DNA from: Prostheceraeus crozeri
Lineage: Eukaryota; Platyhelminthes; Polycladida; Euryleptidae
NCBI GenBank assembly: GCA_907163375.1
Contig: CAJQUW010006363.1
Span: forward strand, 1,567,501 to 1,631,500
Direction of reading: 5' to 3'
Length of the DNA stretch: 64,000 bases
The notes under the pieces are model-generated. The model was not told the origin of the DNA and made no database searches. It saw only the letters and a program-made list of their open reading frames with translations. Position numbers and translations under genes: made by a program. This document shows, piece after piece, positions 12,901 to 27,900 of this stretch (the stretch's first letter is position 1; every line of letters begins with the position of its first letter).

Positions 12901-15900
12901 TCTCCAGCAAATCCTTAGTTCGCGCAGCGGTATGCGGCGTGGCGTTGTCCATTTGGAAGATTGGCTTCATGGAAAGCTTCCCACGTCTTCGATTCTTGAG
13001 TTGGTGCCACAGATCTTCGTTCACCAGCTTGCAGAAGTATTCAGAGTTGATGGTCGCACCCTTCGGTAGGTAGTCCACCAAGATAAATCCATCTTCGTCC
13101 CAGAACACTGAAATCATCACCTTTTGACAGGATGGAACAGTCTTTGCCTTCAAAGGTGAAGGATCTCCACGCGCACACCACATTCTTGACTGCATCTTCG
13201 TCTTCAAGGCTTTATCACCAAAGACAATTGAAAGTTGTTCAGCAATATTGGAGGATGCATTGCCTTCCTTCCACAAGAAAAAGATGATGGCTCTCTGTTG
13301 CGAGACGGCGTCTTCCATTGCACAAAACAATTTGAAAATCTTCTACAGATTTGTGATTCTTAAATTGGCGGATAGCAAAGCTATCTATCTGACAGACAAT
13401 AGACATCTATAAAAAATTCACTTGCGCTAGAGATTTGAAATTTGAATACCCAATTGACAGAGCACTACCATAGATATAATAAGTGCTAGCTTTGTCGCGG
13501 CGTCATTTCTCAATGTTAAAAATTTAAAATGCGGATATTTTTCTAACGACCCTCGTACTTCCAGAAGTTGAGAATGCAACAAATATTCGCATGGTCTTGT
13601 CCTATGCCTTGTGGAGGTTTTGAAACATAATCATTGAGTGTTTGTTGAGTTTGCATACTGCTATCTACAGATCGACAACTATCCGCGTTATATTTGAAAC
13701 AGAACTCCTGTGGACGCCGTTTACATTTGCAAGTAAAAAGGAAACTAAATTATTACATGAACTTCTTTAAGTTCGGCTAAAATCAGCAGCTTATTTCCTT
13801 ATCAAGTCTGCACATCCCTATCTTCGTTTTTGAAGATGTTCATATCCAGAAAATGCAACTGTCATGTTTGAGGATATTCCATGGCGAACCCAATGAGCGA
13901 ACTATCATTCATCTGCTTAGGAATTCTTCAGCCTTTTCCTGGCTATCAGTTTTTAGCCTCTTTTTCCAACACATCTCCTCTTTGATGGTTGCTAGAACCA
14001 TGCTATCTCGAAATCTCCCCTCCTCTTCCAAGGGACACATTTTTAAGTCATCTTCTCTTTGGTGTTCAGACCAACACATTGACTTCCTATCATTCCAATC
14101 TTCCTTATAAACTCTTTTATGCTTCAGGCCTGTCTACTTGTTGGTTATGTGCTATAGTTCAGATACATTCAGATGTACGTGGCAGCAATGGCACACTATC
14201 ATCTGATATGAGATGATGACAGATTTTCATGCAAGAGAAATCCACAACTCATCAATAATTTGTAAAACTGGATTGATCAAATAAGATTTGATACAAGGGT
14301 ATTCCTACTTGCGCTTTCTGAACTGAGGTCATTCCATTCATGTGGAAATCTTTATCTTTCAACAACAAGATATTCACCTCGAATATGCCATCCCAGTCTG
14401 GAATCCATCCCTGAACAAAGACATTCTGGCTATCGAACGTGTACAACGTCGATTCGCCAAAAGCATCCGTGGTCTATCCTCGTTACCCTACGAAGAAAGA
14501 CTGAGAGCTCTGAAACTCCCAACACTACAATGTCGTCGTCGGATTATGGACCTTACAACCGTGTTCAAAATATGTAACCACCTTACTCCAAGTGATCTTA
14601 ATTCCTTCTTCACCTTTAGTGCTTCTCGAACCCGTGGACATAACTACAAAATTTTCCGCCACCCAACAAATCTGAATTGTCGCCTATCCTCCTTTTCCCA
14701 CCGCATCATAGATGACTGGAACCGCCTCCCCGACGATATTGTGAACAGTGAAACGGTGAAACAGTTTAAACGAAAGCTTTTTATGTTTTATTATAACTTC
14801 TAATTGTTCCCTCCTGAATGTATTTCCTGTGTTGCCTTGGTGCTCATTGCACTCATTGGTGTACTAAATAAATAAATAAATAAGATACATGAGCACAGTA
14901 ACAGATCAGGTACTCAGGTGCCAAGAGTATTTTCTGAGATTCCGTTTCATATTATACTCGTTGAAATCAGCAAACAGCAGAAGTAGCTCTCACATCGACA
15001 GACTTATCACAAATTGTAATGTATATTGATGTTCACACACAGGAAGCGCATTTCCATTAGTACCTTAGCATCCTCATACTTGAAATATAAGAAGCTCGAG
15101 TCCGGTCTAATCAGAATCAAGAGTTTGTAAGGAGCAATAGTTAAAATCAGCACAGTTCCTTTCCAAATGCCAGGATTATACAGATTGTTTCATAAAAAAT
15201 GGATCACCCTTAAAGATCGCCTTAACTTCAACTTTGTCTAACTCCGCCAAACTTGAACAAATTTCTCTGAAATTTGGAAGATATGTCAGTTGTACTTACT
15301 AATATCATTGTTGGAAATTTCAAGCATGAATATTGAGTTGTTTTCCTGTTATAGATAAAAAAATAGTAGATAATTTGATGTTCATTTAGCAATGTTACAC
15401 AAAATCATACCTCACTCTTATAAAATTGCATTTGTTTCCTTTGTTATGTAATATGTTGTTCTACAAGCCAAAAGCTATCAAGCAAAACAAAAATAAAGAA
15501 AATCGGTCAATCAGAGCCAGTATAGCACCACTAATTCATCAACAATAATGTAACTGCTACATGTGATTAACTGGACTTCATGTTCCATAGCTTCCTGACT
15601 TCGTTGCGGTGGTGTTGGCAGCACTCCTGATTGCTTTCAGCTAGAAATCTATCTCTTACCGGTTGAAAACAATACAAAGCACAAATGAACAATAACGAGA
15701 TCGCATTCACAAAAGGCAAAGTGTCAGCCTTGCTAGAACTAGGCTTTTCTTTGCGAGCTACAAGCAAGCGACTAAATGTCCCTTACACAAATGTGCATCG
15801 ATGGCATAATGATGATTTTCGACTCTGTCGTAAAGAGGGCTCTGGCCGTCCACGCAAAACATCCAAACGTAGAGACCGCCTAATTTTGAGATTTGTTAAA

Positions 15901-18900
15901 GTTGATCCAAGTCTCTCGTTAACTGAGATGGCTGCACTAGTCTAGTCTATTTCTAAGTCCACTATTCGTAGAAGACTTATTGAGTCGAATTTCAAGAGCT
16001 GTAAGAGGCCCTCTCAGATCGAATTATCAGATCAGCATACAAAAAAGAAGTCTCAGATGGGCAATGAGTCATTGTCACTGGCGAAATCAATGGGATCGGG
16101 TTGTCTGGTCTGATGAGGCATCAGTCCGTCTGAAGGATAGTGATGGTCGATTGAGATGGTGCGACTCTATTGATTTGGGCTGGCATTTGGATCAATGGCC
16201 GCTCTGAACTTCACATACAGCAAGGAACCATGAATTCTGAACGCTATGTGAATGTTTTACGAATGAACATTGGCCAAATGACAGATCAACTTGGTGATCC
16301 ATCGACTTGGTTATTTATGGATGATAATGCTACGTGTCACAGGAGTAGTAGAGTCAACTTACGCAAGTCTCAATTAGGGCTTAGGACATTATCTTGGCCA
16401 GCTCGTTCTCCTGATCTGAATCCCATAGAAAATGTATGGAGTATTCTAAAACGTAACGTTCGTCGTTCACTGCTACCTACAGATGGCGTATCACAACTTG
16501 CGTCACTGTTAAAAAGAGAGTGGAGAAAGTTAGATCAGTCAAAAATCAACGATATCATCGAATCAATGCCTAGACAAATTGGTAATGTCATCGACAATAA
16601 GGGTAGGGCCACAAAATATTAGCTTCTTGAGAACCGTTACTGTATCATAGCTTATCAGATTATATAAGGACATTTAAATATATTGGGGACATGAAATAAC
16701 ATGAAAAATGCTTTCTGTATCATACTTATGTTTTATTTAGTCAAATTTTAGGATGATCCACTTTTTATGAAACGGACTGTAGTATGTGAGTAAATCAACT
16801 GGCAAGTACATATACTTGAATAATTAGTTGATACTGATACATCCTTAGTTGAATTCCTATGCACTGTATCTCTACTATAAGGCCAATAAATTTATCTTTA
16901 AGATGCACTAACACGCAGTGAATTGAATTTATCTGAAACTCACCTCCATGCAATGTTTGTCCATGAATTTGAGTTGGATTGGTCCATGTTCTTGCAGAGC
17001 TCTCATCAGTGTACCGTCTTTGTAAAACGGGTCTTCATCAATTTCCATTTCTTCCACCATTTCCAAGGCCCGCATGGAATCAGGAGTTCTAGCATCACTC
17101 GCAACCTAGAAAACATGGTCAAAGCATTTAGATATAATCTTCAGTCCATGCAACTCATGGGTTTAGGAGAGAGGATCACCAATAAATAGCAAAAAATACA
17201 CATTATCGTCCTCTTTTATTAATACGATTGGGCAATTACTACTTCAGGAAAGTTCTACATTTTTCTTTTTCCACCTTTAGATTTTTAGATCCTCAGTATG
17301 CAATAAGGACACGACATGATGCGAACGCCGAACAATTACGATACAAGGATATCTCAATCGTTGGTGAAGGGATTGTTCAAAGCTTCATGTCCACAGGTAT
17401 TCACTGACTGCTCAGCAACAGGTTCCTTTTTGTTAGATTTAGGTTGGACTTTGAGTAGTAGGCCTTTACATTTATCAAATAAATTTCATTAATAGCATGA
17501 ACTTGGTTTATAATGGTGCATTCTGTCTAAATGTTAGAAATAACATAATATATTAACCGGTATGGGAGGTTCTACATGAACGTCATATCTACTCTTATAA
17601 CTCACATCAGCTTTTCCCAAACAGCCCTGGAAAGTTAAAGTCAATCAATAACACGTGATCAAAGAGCACTATAGAAATTCAAATCATTTGTGAAGTTGCA
17701 GCATTTTCATTTGTGAGAAAGAACTCATCTCTTCTAAGTTCTGTTAGGCCTATGTGTTTATTTATCTATTCTTTTTGGAATTCGATACCTACGGGCGCTT
17801 CATCACCAAGGTGAATTCAAGGCCGCTTCACAAAAAATCTAAATAAAAGGATGTTCAACAAATAAGTCACTAAAAGTCTCTTAAAATGCAGACAGCCAGA
17901 CACCGTATCTCGGGTGGCAAGGGACTCCACAATTGAGAAGCCACAACAGGAAATGATAACCCTCGTAGTGTGTGTCTTCGAGAGATGGGGACTTGTAGCA
18001 TCTTTGATTCTGCGGATCGAAGTCTTCTTCGGCTTTCAATGGATGACATTCCGTTAAAGCGGCAGACAAGTAATGCGGCACACTTCCTTGAAGGTAGAGG
18101 AAGGTTAGGATGTTGAGTCCTCTCTCTATCCTTCCCTGAATCGGAAGCCAGCCAAGTTTACGAAGTAGTGGAGAAATTCGGGCGAACATTGTAGACGATC
18201 CAAATGACGCATTGATGACCCTTTGCAGACGAGTTAATGTGGAAGATGTCAAACCACAATCGCATGAAATGAAATAATCTACTCTGGAAAGCACAAGTGA
18301 GCAGATCAGTCTTTTTAGAAACAGGAGTCAGATGGCCATGTACAGATCGAATGCGCCCCCATGGCTGCAAAACAAGTTGAAATAGTGCGAGCAATAGCTA
18401 GCCTCCTGCTGAGCTCGGAATCAATGATAAGTTACTAAGGAAAATGGCTGTGTGAATGGTCATACAGTACCTGCTTATTATAATGCATAATGGACACGTG
18501 CAGACATGACAATTGGGCATTTCAATTCGGAAGACTTGTATGAAGATTCAGATGCTTCCGTTTTCAATTATTTAAGACGCTTATTAATATGTAAATAGAT
18601 CCAAAATGTAACATTACCTCCACTAATGACTGCAGAAATGCCACCAGGGAATCGTCATTGAAGTGATCTTCAATATCCTGTTCGATTGAGACCTTGAATT
18701 CTGAAAAAACAAAAATGACCTTCAGCTGGATATCCTAATATTTGCAAAAAAATAGAAAACTAAGGTGTTTGCATCTTCTTTGAAGAATGCAACTCACTGC
18801 GTCAAATCGGAACTTTCTTGTACCACCACTTCATCACAAGGTGCTTTGAAATAAGATAACTACAATCTTAAGCTCCTTCATAGCGCTACTGTGGTCTTGT

Positions 18901-21900
18901 GTAGTGAGTCCAATATTTGTGCATACTGACAATGCTATACATTGTTGGTGCAGCCCTATGAAGACTCGTGTGCAAATTGAGAATTTTTCCTGCAACAGTT
19001 TTTTTACAGACTTAGCTAGAATGTCGTCAACATGTCTTAACTATGACTTTGAGCTCCTTAACATATTCACAAGACAAGCAGTGCAGACATATACTATAGA
19101 CTATGGTATAATAAGATGAGCGGTAATAAACCATATGATGTGAACAACAGGCTGTACGTTTTATTATTTCTGTTGCATCCATCACGAGATAGCCACTTGT
19201 TGAATTTGTGGAAGCCGATTTACTTCTGAAAGTATGCATGGAGCCGTGTGTGCACTGTGCGACTTCGAATGCAATTTTAAGTGACTGCAAAGAATCAGCT
19301 TTCCATGTACCTGCGACATAGCAGTGCTTTAACGGATCACCTACGCACGCAACAGAATATTCTTCGGCCTTGTGGTAAGAATGTGTGCCATGTCTCCAAC
19401 GTCAATGGTTTAAACCTGCTTAAGACAAATGAGGTTCACCATCCTGAAACATATCTCGTAATGATTACATCTGTTGAGATTTGATAAAATGGCACATATC
19501 CTTTACTCCAATGTTTGCATTAGGGATCCTCACAGAAATGCCATGGGCATAGGGGTAGGAATGTATTCACAAAGGTCATCTCCACGCAAGCTTACTCAAC
19601 CTCAGTTAAACACAAGTTAGAAGAAAAGTAGTGTTGCTATTCACATGCTAGTAGTAAAGAATGGTCATCATATCGAATCATTATATCGGATGTGATGCAT
19701 TTTTATACGACTTCGACACTACATCTCTGGACTTCATACATCCTTGGTTATAGCAGCCATCTTGTTCACTAATTACAGGGCTTACTATAGGTCATTCTGA
19801 TTAAAGTACTGCAAATGCTATCATGAAGCGTGATTGAATCATGCGGTTTATGAGGAATTACTTTCATTATGAAGATATGGCTTGAAAAGAGGGCGGTAGT
19901 GTATCAGCTGAACGTGTTAAAGTAAACAATCACATTCAAGCCGTGTAATAAAATGTGATCCAAGTCAATAGAGCCATAGAGCAGGACACACATCAGAAAA
20001 TGTGCATATCACTAAAACGCAAGTTCTACTTGAAGTGCGGTCACCTTCAAAGTTTAAAAAATGACTGCAAACAAATATACATGACATCAATAATGGAATT
20101 ATCTTCATAAAACAAGTTTTATTGACCATCATTAAAGATCAATGAAATTTTCTTGTTGAGAATATCTATTGAATACAGGCAATTTACCACAATCTGAGAT
20201 TTTGATCGGTTAATAAGGATCAACTCATCTTTCGGAATAGAATGCAGTATTAGTGATTCAGATGATAGGAAAAATCTTTTCGTGCCATTCTAAAAAATAT
20301 TGTTTATTCTAGCAGGTCAAGGGCAGATCATAAATCTCTGATTGAGAAATATTTATTGACCGAAAAATGACATCTAAATAGTCTCAAAGCGAATTATGTA
20401 TACATCAATCGACTAGCTGAAAAGAAGTTAGAGTGCACAATGCCCTGAAAACGCGAAAGGCAGCAATCAATTTGGATAACATGGCTATTTCATTATCCAG
20501 TATTCAAATAACATCAGTGATTAGATAACATTGCGTGCAATCAGTCAAGAAAACAGTTCATGCAATGCATTTTACGAAAATGCAATAAAAGTAATTAAAA
20601 ATTATTGAAGATATAAAGACTGGCATCGACTAGACGGACATCTACCGGGAGGAAGCAACCAGAAGAAAATTCTAAAAGTATACTGCATTGCACATCAGCA
20701 GATAACCAAATAAACAGATTCCAGTCTTTGACGAGTAGAACAGCGCGAAGCCCTCAGTGCAAGGACTGAAACTTCCAATTCACATTTCGAGACTATTACA
20801 GCAGGAAAATAGGATGGAACAAAAGTATAGAAGTAACCTTATAAAAGATGTTGATAAAAAATTAATAAGTTATGCCTTGCTACGTGCCGCCTTTATTGCC
20901 AATTCTGAAATTTTAAGTTCACCCACCCCGATCACAGCCGCCGATCTCAACAGGAGAACTCTCATGTTAACGCACTGAAGGGTTAGACTAAGGCGGCCGA
21001 AAATGCCCTTTTCAATGTCATTTCTCGATGCAAGGGTGCTGAGGGACAGGCGAGATGAATTGCGCCTCAAAGTATTTTTAGCTGCATTTTCCAAGTTCCG
21101 TTGATATAGTGACGGCGATTGGAGTAGAACTCCAACCGAACTGCGCACGTTTGTCACCGTTATCAGTGATCTTCCGGCTCTCAGCAGAGGCGGCTATAGA
21201 TCCCATGGTAACCCTCGTTTCTAATAATGAGGTTGGATATCACGGATGGGTGACCGTGATATCCCCAGTCATCGTCTTATCTAAATGCCAAGAAGGCAGA
21301 AGAATGTCGGATGGTCTACGCTGGTAATGGCCTTGGTCGCCTCCTTTCTCGAGCTCAGGAGACAGGTGGGCTCGTTTACAATAGTAGAAGAGGCAGTATT
21401 ACAGAGAATTGTGACGGGCGACGACACTGGAATCATACTTGCAGGTCAAGGAGTGATGCCCCAGTGAATCAAGAACTTGTGCCTTTTCCGAAGGACAAGT
21501 TGAACAAATCATACTACTCGAATAACTCTCATCCAAGCCAGGATTTCAACAGGATCTGCATTTCATTTGGTTGGAGATGTAGATTGAGTCCTATTGAAGG
21601 CAACACCCGTAACCAATATGATGTGTCAGAGTTGGCCTCTGCAATTGATCTAGCTTGATGAGCTGGCGCTGATGACTCAAAGAGATTTTCAAAGTCAAAC
21701 TCTTCGATGGAAGGTGACAGATTAGATTGTTGGAGAGGCTCGACGTTGAAAAGTATGTCAGTGGATAAGCGTTTCATAACAATGCACATTTTCATTGTAT
21801 ATTGAAATGAATTAATTCAAGTCAGATGACAATTCTGTATATAATTCGTTATGATCGAACATTTCTCGGGCTGCACTCGAAGAAGCCAAGTAGCACGCTG

Positions 21901-24900
21901 CTGCATGACGTGAAAGCGACTGTTATCCAAGCCCACCAAATTTCATACTCTACTGAAATTGAGTCCACGCTCTTTCAGTAAATTGAAGGCATGCTGATTC
22001 TTCCAGACACTGTCGAATATCCTCATCAAATTTTCGCAAGGATTCCTTGGAGACAGCAGGAGGAGTGCTGCGAGCTATATGAGCTCATTTACAGAAAGAG
22101 AAAAAATTTCGGTCAATTTTCGGAGATTTGTTCACTGACTGATGTTAAGTTCCTGCAGAGGTCTGTGAGTCATCTGCTTCTCAAACTGTTTATAGCATGA
22201 ACTTCTTGACTGATTGCCGACAATCTGTAAGTTCAAATACCGATCTATCTGAGTGCTGCTACCAGTGGTGTTCCGCAAAGCAGCATCTTAGGCCCGTTAC
22301 TGATCTGTATGGTAATGGGCAGCATTTCACAAGTGTACGCATCTCTAGGACGCATCACAGCTGCAACGCTTGATGAGTGAGGACTAAATGCACTGCATAC
22401 AACGTAATCCCTAATAGTGCATTTATTTAATGCTGACAAGAAGCATGTTCCATGTATCACGTCGGGTTACGTAAGAAAGCTCTTTACGCTGACTGGACTG
22501 TTACTGCTGACTGGGGTTGATACTCGTTGGTCTATAAGCTTGATTATAGGCAGCATCTCGAATGAATATCTCATTTTCAGGCTTCTCCGTTGCCGAATGG
22601 TCGGGCTGACTTAGGTTTGCATTTTGGATTTACTTGCATTCTTGCGGCAGGTTGCGTGTTTAACAGACGTCTGGTAAAATCAGTTCAGACATTACATTTT
22701 TCAAGATTTCTAAAAGTAACTAAAAAACTGATCTCAAGTGAAAGTTTCTACTTGAAAAATACAAAGATTTGCAACTGTAAATCAGCCCGCATGTTGAATT
22801 GAAAAACTTAATTTCTGTGAGTTCGAGTTCCCTGTGATGGCACAGACTTCTACGGTCTGTGGTTAGAAGCAAAAGATCTCCAAATAAATTTTGAGAAATT
22901 CTGCGTTCGTGTTTCTTGAAATTCAATGTGGTTGATTATTCTGATTACGTTTGCCCTCATATCTGCTTCATCCTTGTATTTCCTCATGACTCCATTTGTA
23001 AGACAACACACAACCGCTCCAGTTTTAACAATGCTATCATCACGTCCCCAATCACCTAAACAAACATATGAACCGACGTGGAGCAACAAAATGCGAAAAG
23101 TTTTTCAATTGCTTGTCGATTCTAATGTTTGTTAACTTGTTCAAAATCTGCGGCGAAGTTTAGTTGTTCATGAACAAGTTACCCTCAACTGACAGTCTCT
23201 GATTAGCTGATTAGCAGAATGACTAAAAATAGGATGAAATCCGATTATCAGCGATACTGAATTTAAGACTGCGATTGAATCATTGACAGCATGTAAATCA
23301 AATCGGTACTTCTATTCTCTCCCCTCCCACATTTTCCAATTTTTCCAAATTCATCAAATTTCGTCAAACCTAGTCACGTGATAGTACAACACCACTGAGA
23401 ATCCTTACTTGAATCCTGGGATGAGGGATTTATCCCTTGAATATTCAGTTAGAATACAAGATGCAGCTAGCTGTGATCACACACTTCGTGGTATTGTTGT
23501 CTACAGTGAACGACTAAGCAAGTGTTGTAAATTTTCTACAAACCAAAGGAATTTTACACACTCAACGCTTTAGGCACCGGTAGTGAGGATGCACTTAGGA
23601 ACAGGAGATTGTTACCGATGCAACAATCGCGGGTGTCAACAACAAAAATGTGGGGGGGAGGGGAGGAATAAAAGTACCATCATATCAATCAATCAGTAGA
23701 GGCCAAACATTGCGGCTAGGTTTTTTAAAAAAGACTTGATTTAAAAATTTTAGGCGGATATTTAACTTATAGGGACCGATTCAACGGATCAACGCATTTG
23801 TCAAACAAAATGGTTTCATTCAATCCGACAAATCGAACCAACTTACATGCATGATCTCATTGAGGCTATATTTGTCGAAATATTGAATGGTGATGGACTA
23901 GTGATAATGCGTGCGTGGATGTAAGGCCAATCACAAGCGAGAATGATGATAAGTAGAATCTTATATTCTAAGATTCGGAATTTATTTAATTGTAGAGTGC
24001 TTTTACTGTCTATTGCTTAACCGAAGAAGATAAGGTAACAATTTGACGAAGCGGGAATAGAAACAGGTGAACTAGGATACTAGGAACTAGGGAATACCGT
24101 TTTTTTAAATAAGAGACGCGTTGTAAAGCAATGCCGATTTCCAATAAGTTTTAATAATGAAAGCAACACAATTGACTTCATGTGTTTAATACCCGAGCGC
24201 TTTCGTGGCCTCTTGTCAAGGGTGGACGGCCAAGTGTGAACATGTACAGAGATGGCTGAGAAACATTCAATGATAACTGCCGCCAGTGACACCAACCAAT
24301 CAGTGCCAAGGTAAAGACAATGAATAAAGGAACTCTTTATGTACACATAAAACAGGTCGCCTCGCAGCTATGTACAGTGCTTCCAATACAGGCAAAGAAA
24401 AACGATATTTACAAGATGATAAAATAGAAAAATATGTACAAAGTGGACGGTACTGAAAAGATTCACATTCAAGTATGTGTCGAGCGATAGAACTTTGAGG
24501 TGCTGTTCTAGATCGCGGTCTTGTCTTTCTATCCTCAAGCCACCTGGGAACATGTTCTCTCATTCGGACCCGCAAAGAGACGCGTCCCACATTGTTTTTA
24601 CAGCTACATGTATAGTGATACATATTTAATACAAAGGTGTCCTATATTTTGATTACACACTCCTTGTTCTGTTGATCTGCTTACTTTTCTTGTAGGCTGC
24701 AGTGAATAACGACAAATCTTCCGAATCGAAGAGCATGATATTGTCAATCAATTCTTGAGCAAACACCTCCTGAAAATTAATTTGGGAATGTGAGTATTCA
24801 GTAACATTAATTGAATTTGAAACGAATTTGGCATTAAATCCTTAGGAAGCATTTCACAACAGCAATTCACTTGCAACAAAAGCAAATAATTTGTAGCAAT

Positions 24901-27900
24901 AGCAAACAAGGTGTATTTTTGAAGTTTATCGTTGAAAATGAATATCCCGATTTGCCATTTTACAACGCACGAACTACCAACTTTGTCTGATCATGATGAC
25001 AGCAGTTTGCTAGTATAATATCCGCTAAAGCTGTGGGTAAGTCGGGGATAAATATCTATCGAGAGGTTCTTAATTTATTCATAAGACTGCACTTGCGGGG
25101 GCATGAAAAAAGGAATTCAAAACAAAGGTATTTCATCATAGGCATTGAAAATGAATAGAAACTGTTATTTTGCTTTGCAAGAAGGGTCTGCAACAAGATA
25201 AAATAGCTTCTCAAGTAATGCAGTCTAAAGGTGCAGACAGAACAGCTCATTATATGTTTGGACTAAGCAGCATACTACTCGCAGTTAAATAAATTAAAAA
25301 TTTATCTTATTATGAATGGTAACACATTTGCAAATTTTATACAGACGAACGCCACAAATAACGATCGCATTTTTCTTGAATCGCGGGATCTTTCATCCGG
25401 TAGTGAAATGACAGCACAGAGTGACAAGTAATGACGTTATGACGTTTGCGATGTTGATGTCGTTATGAAGTGAATTGTCATCATTCCATGCCACTGTGTT
25501 CTTGCTGCTCAATTCATCGTCAGATTTTCCTCTGTCATCGACAGACAAGAACTGGATGAAAGGTTTCGCGATTCAATAAAATGCAATCATTATTTGAGTC
25601 ATTTTTCTTTAAAGCCAACAAATTACGAAGGCCATGCTTTAAAATAGACTTTTGTTCCAAGATAGTAAATGAGTTTTACAGAAAACGGCGGATTTCCATA
25701 ACAGATTCAGAATTCACGCTCGCCAAGCATTAATTAATTTTTATAGTGTACAAATAGAAAAATGTCCATATTAGTCGCATTTCCTGTTCAACTCACGTCA
25801 ATGGCCACTCGAATCCTTTGCAGCAATAGATCATCAGAGTCGCTGAGGAGAACTTCCGTAATCGTCTCGTATGACCGAGGAAGAGTTTCCTTCAATTTCG
25901 CTTCTAAGTCCTGAAAACATGAAATTTTCATCGTGAATGTGTCGATGCTCTTGTTCTTTTTATCCTCATCAAAGCTTCGCATCTTATAAAGAACAGAATA
26001 ATTGATCACTTACAGAATCGTACAACTCTCGATATTTCCGCTTCGTTTTCATTCTCTGTATATGCTTCCTCCGGACTAGTGTTCGAATATAAATGTCATT
26101 CGGTTGACCTGACATGAGGAAGAAGATATACATTTAGATCCATGTTTTATTCAATGGAATTAGTCCAAATTTATTCCGACAATTTCTTTCCTCTCATCAA
26201 AGATCAAATCACTAAAATAGAAAATAAAATGAAACTCTTTATCTCAACTGTATACACTCACCCCAAACGTCGTGATTGACTTGATTAGCAGACTTTTGAC
26301 TGAATTTTATCACAAATCCAGATGACCAGCCGCAATGATATGGAGATAATAAGTACTTTGCAAGTTGCAATTTTTAGAAAAAATCACAAAAGCATAAAGT
26401 CATACTCAGAAACTGACAGATTTGCTTTTTCACATTACTGGGGAACGGAATTATAAGTTATGCGCTTCTGATTTATCTGTCGTCATCAGAGAAGGACGCA
26501 CAATATTAGAAATCCAGGTGGAAGAATATCTCATCATCCTTCTCTCTATAGAAGTTCTCTTCAACAGCCGGGTTCTCTTTCATATGAAATTCAAGCCCAC
26601 GTATGTCACCGCTATTATCTTGTTTCTTCCGTTGATTGGTATTATAATGAAATTTAGGCTACTAGTGCAATTCGCAAATGCTATGATCTATCTATACATT
26701 GAGTTGCTATTACTGACATTTCTTCATTTAGCAAGTGGATGATTCGCGCGGTCTGCTGCTTATGAAAGCAATTGCAAAAGAAGTGTGTTATTCTCAAACA
26801 AATCTACATGATTTACGATTTTCCTTTGTATCAAAACATAATTTCTAATTTACATTATTATACAATTAGATGATAGATTTACATGCAAGAAGAAGGATGA
26901 GTATCATGTAATGTTGAGTACTCTCTACTGAAATATACATGGAGCTAAATATGTTTTGCTTATCATCATTGATTTAGTATCTGTCATCGGTCAAATTATA
27001 CCTCAAACAGGTCTTCAGAACATCCTACGAGCCATTTTCCTGTTGAACATTTCCCCCACAGATGCTAGCAATATAAAAAAATATAACAAGAAATTACACA
27101 ATAACATGAAAAATTGTAATAGGGTATTTTCTCGAGCACAACATGCGGGTTTTATTCGAAGGCAGGTAGTGTCTGGGTTCGCAATTAAATAGTGTTTATT
27201 TAACATTTTTTGATGATTAGATAAGAAAAAATAAAAATGAATGCGAATAAATCGTACATAATGCGCAATGATGATGAGGCGGAATTTGAAGGGATGAAAT
27301 CAAAGAGAAGAATGATCTCGACAATGAACTCGATACACAAGATTTGCAAGCGGTGGAACCAGAAAGTTAGGTTGAGTGACCATTTTGAGTTTATCATTCT
27401 ATTTTTGTAAGCATAAAGAGAGCGATAATCAATTATATCATTTTGATGTGAATGATGAGGACAGCCATGAAAATGGATCTCTGTAACAAGCTGCTATATC
27501 ATAATATGATGCTTGAGAGAAACAGGTATTTAGAAAACGAAAACCTACAATTGGGCTAATTGTTGAACAATAATGATAAATGTCAGCCATTATTGGACAA
27601 TATAAAAACGTCGTAGATATGTAGTCACACTCAAAGGCAGCAGTTTTACAACGAAAATCGCAAAAATCTCTTTATTGATGAATTCAGGTGCGACTTCTAT
27701 TTGAGAGCAGATTCTATTCGGGCAAAGAGAGCAATATATAAAATTGCAATATGATATATGAATGTATAAAAGCCCTGAGCCTGATGCTAGCAAACAAAAA
27801 CTACTTCTAATTCTCCGAGTACTTTCGGTGCGCTCCGCGCATCATTTTCAGAGAAACTGTAAAACAGTAAGGGTTAGATATTTATGATTTTCTCGCATTC

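Noticed and set aside
12750-13073. 107-codon plus-strand frame
   Set aside because: It is antisense to the mariner transposase and has no independent support.
23652-23667. G-run as a G-quadruplex
   Set aside because: Only two clear runs of four or more G, without the four tracts needed.
26422-26742. 106-codon hydrophobic frame on the plus strand
   Set aside because: AT-rich sequence easily yields Ile/Leu/Phe-rich frames; no signal, family match or supporting context.
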